Shown: positions 19,613-24,286 of the stretch, one piece after another
Position numbering within the stretch: position 1 is the first letter of the stretch
Layout: the number at the start of each line of letters is the position of its first letter
Origin: a virus
DNA length: 24,286 bases
Reading direction: 5' to 3' (one strand)
IMG/VR virus record: IMGVR_UViG_3300038701_002089
Coordinates: 1-24,286 of that record
Notes under the pieces: generated by a model
What the model saw: the letters and a program-made list of their open reading frames with translations, nothing else
What the model was told of the DNA's origin: nothing
Databases searched by the model: none
Position numbers and translations under genes: made by a program

Positions 19613-20038
19613 TTATTCTTCCAGACGGATAAACTCTTTCGCAATATTCCAGCGAATGTCCGCCAAAGAAACTCCTTTCATCTGGAGGTCCTCAATTGTA
19701 ATGCCGTCTTCATACTTTTCGAAGTTGGCATAGGCTTGAGTGCCCCAACGTTTTGGATTTTCTGCAGTGGTCAGTCGGATAACCGCAGATTTGTTTAAGA
19801 CAGATTTGCGTCCTGTGTTTTCAGATTTAAGCGGCACAACTTCTGGCGCACTATCTACTTCTGCGATTAATTCAGCCACACGGCGCTCGGCAGTCTTGCG
19901 ATCAGAAAACTTCTTAATAGTTTTGCCGGTCAACTCGTTATACGTGTCAACCAGAGCAGCCGTTGAGACCGGCTTAAGGTCCGCTGGTTTGCGAATTTCA
20001 TAAGAAGCGATATTCTTGCCGTCTACGATTGTGTACAT
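19613..20038 (-). CDS. Hypothetical protein, first gene after promoter F (141 aa)
   Basis: The protein starts MYTIVDGKNIASYEIRKPAD with ATGGAGGATGGGTT upstream. The segment TYNELTGKTIKKFSDRKTAE followed by RRVAELIAEV (about 32-61) is a small motif seen in several phage DNA-binding or nucleoid-like proteins (Y-N-x(2)-G-x-x-IKKF-x-DR-x-TA-x-RR). The linker (DSAPEVVPLKSEN) is followed by a second domain with a C-terminal helix-loop-helix (EDGITIEDLQMKGVSLADIR). It is co-transcribed with the ADDT-like gene, 1 nt apart. Function is unknown; DNA binding is a guess. Confidence 0.75.
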   Translation of the reverse strand: MYTIVDGKNIASYEIRKPADLKPVSTAALVDTYNELTGKTIKKFSDRKTAERRVAELIAEVDSAPEVVPLKSENTGRKSVLNKSAVIRLTTAENPKRWGTQAYANFEKYEDGITIEDLQMKGVSLADIRWNIAKEFIRLEE

Positions 20039-20070
20039 AACCCATCCTCCATTTCTATGTTGATAAGTTG

Positions 20071-20099
20071 TATATAATGGTCAGCTCGTCAGAAGTAAA
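20071..20099 (-). promoter_or_regulatory. Promoter F (phage promoter family)
   Basis: Minus strand: -35 TTTACT at 20099-20094, a 17-nt spacer and -10 TATATA at 20076-20071. The shared block is TTTACTTCTGAC. Transcription should start near 20064, 26 nt before the start codon at 20038. Confidence 0.83.
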
Positions 20100-20104
20100 G
20101 TACT

Positions 20105-20124
20105 TTTTACACTTTTCTGTAAAA
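20105..20124 (-). terminator. AT-rich hairpin, possible weak terminator
   Basis: TTTTACA and TGTAAAA (7 bp) flank a 6-nt loop just past the exonuclease stop (20129-20127) and just before promoter F. The stem is AT-rich and the following tract is GTACTTTACTT, so termination would be weak. Confidence 0.4.
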
Positions 20125-20126
20125 TT

Positions 20127-20711
20127 TTATAGCGAGTTGAAAAGTGTCCTCTTGTATTTATCGAGGAGTGCTGACGCGTCCTTCGCTTGGGCTATTGCAT
20201 CGGACAAAGCATTATGGGCTATCTCTGGCTTCGTATAGCCGTTTGGAGGATGGCCTACTAAAGCAATCAGGGTTCTGAGGTCTCTAGTGGACCTATATGA
20301 CCATGGAAGGTGACAAACTCCTCGTCTCATCATTTGTTCTAAGATAACCATATCGAATGATGGAGGTTTAGCCCAAAGAAGCAAGTCCTCGTTCTCTTGA
20401 CTTTGCTTCTTGTCCATTTCTTGGTACCACTCTTTAAATCTATTTGCGGCACAAGCTTCAGAAACTCTGTCGTTCGATTGGAAGACAGAATCCTTAGCGG
20501 CAGTAGATTGATTCATCCACCACTCTATGACTTTAAAATCTACATGAGCGTTGGGGTCTGGCTCAACATCTATCTGAATGGTCTCCAAAATACTGCCATC
20601 AGAAGCCCTGAACACACACGCACCAATCTGAACCACAGCCGCATTTGGTTCGGTTGACAAAGTCTCTATGTCAACCATAATATTTACGTCAGGTATATGA
20701 CCTACGAACAT
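20127..20711 (-). CDS. DEDDh 3'-5' exonuclease, Rv2179c-like/RNase T family (194 aa)
   Basis: The four acidic positions and the His are present: MVDIETLST (Asp14, Glu16), PPSFDMVILEQM (Asp120) and IAHNALSDAIAQAK (His166, Asp171). EWWMNQST near 63-70 is typical of the Rv2179c-like (PF16473) branch, found in many phages. It would remove 3' nucleotides from RNA or single-stranded DNA; which one is unknown, and the polymerase already carries proofreading. The ATG at 20711 follows GGGAGAAGAGA and overlaps the reductase gene by 10 bp. It is the last gene before promoter F. Confidence 0.9.
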   Translation of the reverse strand: MFVGHIPDVNIMVDIETLSTEPNAAVVQIGACVFRASDGSILETIQIDVEPDPNAHVDFKVIEWWMNQSTAAKDSVFQSNDRVSEACAANRFKEWYQEMDKKQSQENEDLLLWAKPPSFDMVILEQMMRRGVCHLPWSYRSTRDLRTLIALVGHPPNGYTKPEIAHNALSDAIAQAKDASALLDKYKRTLFNSL

Positions 20712-22459
20712 TCTCTTCTCCCGGTTTCTGAATCAATGAAGCATGCTGAGCCTTCTTCGTCTTCGTTAGAGGCAACCAACACGCCAAATCTCTTGCCTCC
20801 TGAATTAAATGTTGTACAACCCTTAGCGCCACCAGCCCAGGCTTTAAAGTATATGGCTTTAAATTCTTCCCAGGGCATGTCCGGTGAAACGTTGCAGGTC
20901 TTACTAACGGCGCTGTCGCTATATTTAGAAGCCATGTTTAATACGGCTACATGCTCGTCTGCAGTAACTTTGTCAGCTGTCTTCCCCCTAACCTTGAAAA
21001 CTCTGTAGCCATAATCTTGGACGAGTTCTTTACGAGGTCCATCAATTGTCTGAATAGTTCTGGTGTACTCGTGAGAAAACACTGGCTCTATGCCGGACGA
21101 TACGTTATCAGCGCATAGGGATATAGTCCCTGTGGGCGCTATAGATATAAGGTGACTGTTCCGAATTCCGTAGCTGCTGATCAGACGAGTTAGCTCGTCG
21201 CCTTCGTCTATTACTTTTAGATATTCAGACTTTATGTATTCAGTCCGGTCGAACAACGGGAACGCACCCTTCTCTTGGGCTAACTCTATAGACGCCATAT
21301 AACATCTATAGGCTAATTCGCTCAACACTTCTTCTTCGAACTCCAGAAAAAGAGTACTGCCGTATTCATAGCCCATAGCTTCGGCAGCATTAGCAAGCCC
21401 AGTAACGCCCAAGCCCATCCGGCGCTTAGACTTGGCTTCCTTCTCCTGCTCTGGAAGAGGGTATGTAGCGCGGTCTATGACATTATCCATGGCCCTTACC
21501 ACGGCTGGTATATCTTCCACAAACTCTGTCCACGCAAAATAATTTCCTATTGTATCGTGGGTTCTAATGTATTTGACAAGATTAAAGGAACCTAGCAGAC
21601 AAGCTCCATTTGGCGGCAACGGTTGTTCTCCACACGGGTTAGTCGCAACGATTGTCTCGCAGTACTTTAGATTGTTCATCTCGTTTACACGGTCGATAAA
21701 TATAACACCTGGTTCAGCCCAGTCCCAGGTTGATCTCATTATCATCTCCCATAAGTCTCGGGCGTCTACCCGTCTGTACTCTTGACCTTCAAAAACAAGT
21801 GGGAAGTCTGAGCCATCTTTAACAGCTTCCATAAAAGAATCAGTTATTGCTATGCTTATATTAAAGCCAGTTAGAGAAGTTTGGTTCTGCTTAGCATGTA
21901 TAAATTCTATAATGTCTGGATGGTCGACGCGCAGCACTCCCATCTGAGCGCCGCGCCTGTGGCCTGAAGAAGCAACGCACCTACAGATGGCATCATATAT
22001 TTCCATAAAGGATATAGGACCGGACGACTGGCTCTCTAACTTCTTAATTAGAGCGCCTCTAGGCCGTAGAGTTGAAAAGTCGTAGCCTATACCACCTCCC
22101 ATCCTCATAGTCGTAGCGGCTTCTGTAGCACGCTGCATAATCGACCCCTCGCCCTCTACAAAGCTGTCTTCAATGGTTCCGGACACAAAGCAATTGTACG
22201 GTGTAACGCTCTTGCCCGAACCCATAGCCGACTGTATTCTTCCTGCCGGCATAAACCTCATGTCTAATAGGATGTCTCGCAGCTTGTCATAGTGTTCGTC
22301 ATTGTCTTTGAGGGCATTTGCTATTCGTCCGACAGCCTCCCTAAAATCTTCACCACCTGTACGATATTTTTCTGAGTGTATTTCTTCGGAAATAGGGAGT
22401 TGCGGTCCGTACATTTTGAACTTCTTCCTTTTGATAAGATTATGATTGGAAATTTCCAT
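20702..22459 (-). CDS. nrdJ: Class II (adenosylcobalamin-dependent) ribonucleotide reductase (585 aa)
   Basis: The key class II features are YNCFVSGTIEDS (Cys90), NPCGEQPLPPNGACLLGSFN (Asn274, Cys276, Glu278), PTGTISLCADNVSSGIEPVF and SAVSKTCNVSPDMPW (second redox Cys). The YY pair of class I near the C-terminus is absent and no small subunit follows. It reduces ribonucleotides to deoxyribonucleotides using vitamin B12 coenzyme from the host. The acidic C-terminus ends in two cysteines (SACFIDSETGRRECS) for re-reduction. The start may be ATG 22459 or ATG 22414 (AAAGGAAG about 10 nt upstream); neither ribosome binding site is strong. It is central to dNTP supply. Confidence 0.94.
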   Translation of the reverse strand: MEISNHNLIKRKKFKMYGPQLPISEEIHSEKYRTGGEDFREAVGRIANALKDNDEHYDKLRDILLDMRFMPAGRIQSAMGSGKSVTPYNCFVSGTIEDSFVEGEGSIMQRATEAATTMRMGGGIGYDFSTLRPRGALIKKLESQSSGPISFMEIYDAICRCVASSGHRRGAQMGVLRVDHPDIIEFIHAKQNQTSLTGFNISIAITDSFMEAVKDGSDFPLVFEGQEYRRVDARDLWEMIMRSTWDWAEPGVIFIDRVNEMNNLKYCETIVATNPCGEQPLPPNGACLLGSFNLVKYIRTHDTIGNYFAWTEFVEDIPAVVRAMDNVIDRATYPLPEQEKEAKSKRRMGLGVTGLANAAEAMGYEYGSTLFLEFEEEVLSELAYRCYMASIELAQEKGAFPLFDRTEYIKSEYLKVIDEGDELTRLISSYGIRNSHLISIAPTGTISLCADNVSSGIEPVFSHEYTRTIQTIDGPRKELVQDYGYRVFKVRGKTADKVTADEHVAVLNMASKYSDSAVSKTCNVSPDMPWEEFKAIYFKAWAGGAKGCTTFNSGGKRFGVLVASNEDEEGSACFIDSETGRRECS

Positions 22460-22485
22460 TGTACTTATATCGGACCTAATTTAAA

Positions 22486-23709
22486 TCACAACTTTATCAC
22501 ATCAAGACGTTCTGCTGCTCTCGTGATTGCTGTATACAACCACCTGTCGGCATCTTTCCTGAACATCCTGGATTCATCCATAACCAAAACGTGATCCCAC
22601 TGACTACCTTGCGACTTATGACACGTTAGGCAGTAGCCATAGTCGAACTCCTCGGCTTCGTTACGGTCGTACCAAGCTGGCTCTGTAGACCATATCAATA
22701 AATTCTGTATAGAATTTTCATAGTCCTCGTTATACGCGTCCAGGAAATACTTCTCGCTATCTAGCGCTTGGGCATCTCCGGCAGCTATCCAGATTTGTCC
22801 ATTCAATAGCCCATGGTTGTGGTTGTTCCGTAGGCAGACGAGGCGGTCGCCTACTGTTGGCAGTTCGCTAGTGCGACCTAGGAATTGGCGCATCCTTTTA
22901 TTGGCGCGCTTTCTTGTCATGTTTCTGCCACATATCATCTGGTCTGCTTGCTTGGCTATTTCTGTAAGATTGGTGCCCTCTCTGTGGACGTGGCAATTAC
23001 CATAGGAGCCAACTAATAATGGTCGACCCTGTCTTACATCTGTGGCCATTGCGATAATAGGGGAGTCCTTAGCCTGACGGTGGATATCGGTAAGCATAAA
23101 GTCGGGGGTATGGTCTGTGAAGAAGCCACCACCGCCCACAGGGGGAAGCTGAGCCGGGTCTCCGAGGACTAGAACTTTCTTACCAAAACTTAATAAGTCC
23201 TCTCCGATTTGTTCGTTGACCATAGAGCATTCGTCCACCACAATAAGCTTAGAATATTGTAGGTCCGAGTTGAGATTTAGAATAAAAGAATGGCGTTTGC
23301 CGTTGTCCTCTTCCTCGGTTATCAGACGCTCTAGTTGAGCTATATCAGCTTTGATAAGTTTAATGTCTTCGAGTGGAGGATTTTCCTCGTTCCTCATTTT
23401 AGTCAGCACCTTATTTGCGTCTAGCAATTTTTGCTGGAGCTGTAGGAGCTTCTCTTTAGATTTGAATTTTGGTATGTAGATGAGCTGGTGTATAGTGGTG
23501 GCGGGACAACCCTTTGTACTCAGCACCTGAGCAGCCTTACCAGTATAGGCGCAGAAGTTCACTTGGCCCTCTACTCCTGCTGCCAGGTGCTTTGCTAGGG
23601 TCGTCTTACCCGTTCCGGCGTAGCCAAACAGTCGGAAGACTTGTTGGTCGCTCTTAAGCCAATCTGAGACTGCCTTAAGAGCGGCTTCTTGTTGCCTAGA
23701 CCATTTCAT
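22486..23709 (-). CDS. SF1 helicase, Dda/RecD2-like (407 aa)
   Basis: The helicase motifs run in order: Walker A GYAGTGKTT at 29-37, AYTGKAAQVL, VVDECSM at 157-163, VLGDPAQLPPVGGGGFF near 181-197, LTDIHRQA, CHKSQGSQWDHVLVMDE and WLYTAITRAAERL at the C-terminus. A charged helical insert (about 82-135) follows the Ia region and may form an extra arm. Dda-like enzymes unwind 5' to 3' and start phage replication forks. The ATG at 23709 overlaps the previous stop as ATGA. No RecB or RecC partner is present. Confidence 0.94.
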   Translation of the reverse strand: MKWSRQQEAALKAVSDWLKSDQQVFRLFGYAGTGKTTLAKHLAAGVEGQVNFCAYTGKAAQVLSTKGCPATTIHQLIYIPKFKSKEKLLQLQQKLLDANKVLTKMRNEENPPLEDIKLIKADIAQLERLITEEEDNGKRHSFILNLNSDLQYSKLIVVDECSMVNEQIGEDLLSFGKKVLVLGDPAQLPPVGGGGFFTDHTPDFMLTDIHRQAKDSPIIAMATDVRQGRPLLVGSYGNCHVHREGTNLTEIAKQADQMICGRNMTRKRANKRMRQFLGRTSELPTVGDRLVCLRNNHNHGLLNGQIWIAAGDAQALDSEKYFLDAYNEDYENSIQNLLIWSTEPAWYDRNEAEEFDYGYCLTCHKSQGSQWDHVLVMDESRMFRKDADRWLYTAITRAAERLDVIKL

Positions 23710-24008
23710 TTTTGCTTGGCCCGGTGCATCTTTTTGCGGAATGCTCTACTTTCGTAGCCGCTTGCTTGTCGAGCCTTAAAGCTTTCTTTGAAGTATTTCC
23801 GAACGCTAAGTTTGCCGCGTCGTCTTTCACTCGGCCCCTCACGAAGCTCGTCAGGGCTGGCTAAACCCGCCTCCATAGTTAGCTTCTCCACCCAAGTAAA
23901 ATGTTTGTTGCTGGGCTGTCTGAATCCGTTTGGATTGATGCCCGCCATTTGTATAAAGTATTCAACTTGTTCCAGCGGTGTCCGCTGCCTTCCTAATAGA
24001 ATTCCCAT
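23706..24008 (-). CDS. Small basic hypothetical protein upstream of helicase (100 aa)
   Basis: The protein starts MGILLGRQRTPLEQVEYFIQ at the ATG 24008, preceded by TAGGAGGATAGA, a very good site. The C-terminal half is strongly basic (RRRGKLSVRKYFKESFKARQ, then FRKKMHRAKQK), so nucleic acid contact is plausible. The N-terminal half is helical (EQVEYFIQMAGINPNG). It is coupled to the helicase by ATGA and could be a helicase accessory protein. No family is recognised. Confidence 0.72.
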   Translation of the reverse strand: MGILLGRQRTPLEQVEYFIQMAGINPNGFRQPSNKHFTWVEKLTMEAGLASPDELREGPSERRRGKLSVRKYFKESFKARQASGYESRAFRKKMHRAKQK

Positions 24009-24017
24009 TCTATCCTC

Positions 24018-24286
24018 CTAAGTTCGTGTTTCCTTTTTAGACGGTTTGATCTCAATTTGATCGATCAACTGTTTGAAGTGGCATTTCCCACTAAAGACCA
24101 TTAGTCCTCCCGTGGTGCTATCATAGAATTGAAAAACACCCGGTGATATAATCTTAATGGGACCATAGACAATACCCCTCATCACTCTCTTTTGCCCCAT
24201 GTAGCATAAAGCAAAGAACTTTTGAGTTGGGTCAGCTGATGCTGTTACTGGCGCAGGTCTATACGCTCCAGCTGCTATAAAACTTT
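24018..24286 (-). CDS. Partial hypothetical protein, 5' end beyond window
   Basis: The frame is open from the window edge to a TAG at 24020-24018, giving 88 residues. An internal ATG at 24200 has no ribosome binding site, so the true start is most likely outside the window. The visible part begins SFIAAGAYRPAPVTASADPT and ends KLIDQIEIKPSKKETRT-like with a basic tail. Beta-like segments (GIVYGPIKIISPGVFQFYDS, GGLMVFSGKC) dominate. No family is recognised. Confidence 0.65.
   Translation of the reverse strand, partial: SFIAAGAYRPAPVTASADPTQKFFALCYMGQKRVMRGIVYGPIKIISPGVFQFYDSTTGGLMVFSGKCHFKQLIDQIEIKPSKKETRT

Noticed and set aside
1-24286. CRISPR array, insertion sequence, integrase or attachment site
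   Set aside because: No regularly spaced repeats, no transposase or integrase frame, and no duplicated tRNA 3' end were seen.

Overview
This window looks like part of a tailed double-stranded DNA bacteriophage genome. Every convincing gene lies on the minus strand. Stop and start codons interlock (ATGA, GTGA, TTGA, TAATG), and Shine-Dalgarno sites of the GGAG/AGGAGG type are frequent. The content is typical of a lytic-type early/middle region: replication, nucleotide metabolism, nucleases, tRNAs and many small orphan genes. The Shine-Dalgarno sites and sigma70-like promoters point to a bacterial host. A possible lipoprotein weakly suggests a Gram-negative one, but I cannot name the host or the phage genus.

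Layout, in the direction of transcription (right to left). 24286-20127: a partial gene, a small basic protein, a Dda/RecD-like helicase, a B12-dependent class II ribonucleotide reductase and a DEDD exonuclease. 20038-18754: promoter F, a small orphan protein and a helical protein of the ADDT / 5-hmdU-kinase-helical-domain kind. 18692-8641: promoter E, then a long operon with a GT-A glycosyltransferase, an Nmad5-like protein, a thymidylate-synthase-superfamily enzyme, a YfbR-like HD phosphohydrolase, a DUF3310 protein, family A DNA polymerase, dCMP deaminase, an ExK nuclease, a tandem-HTH regulator, a primase-helicase fusion and a SLOG protein. 8626-5902: promoter D, a compact structured RNA, a 21-bp perfect inverted repeat, small genes, tRNA-Arg(TCT), a CAT-anticodon tRNA, an enlarged tRNA-like element and an MmcB-like nuclease, ending at a strong hairpin. 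5826-4012: promoter C, a SpoT-like HD hydrolase, a repeat protein and a Cys-His-Asp peptidase-like protein. 3954-3410: promoter B and a cluster of tiny membrane or lipoprotein genes. 3355-1: promoter A and small genes, including a minimal protein-kinase-like protein and an HI1420-type HTH protein.

Three points stand out. First, genes at 16179-19611 plus dCMP deaminase form a candidate DNA hypermodification pathway: base synthesis by a ThyA-like enzyme, then transfer to the base by a glycosyltransferase, with ADDT-like and Nmad5 proteins. Second, nucleotides 8626-8494 on the minus strand fold into a closed multi-helix junction with a 7-bp loop-loop contact, placed exactly at a predicted transcription start. 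I know no family that matches it. Third, six promoters share TTTACTTyTG, a 17-bp spacer from the TTTACT hexamer, and TATATA-like -10 boxes. They divide the window into transcription units.
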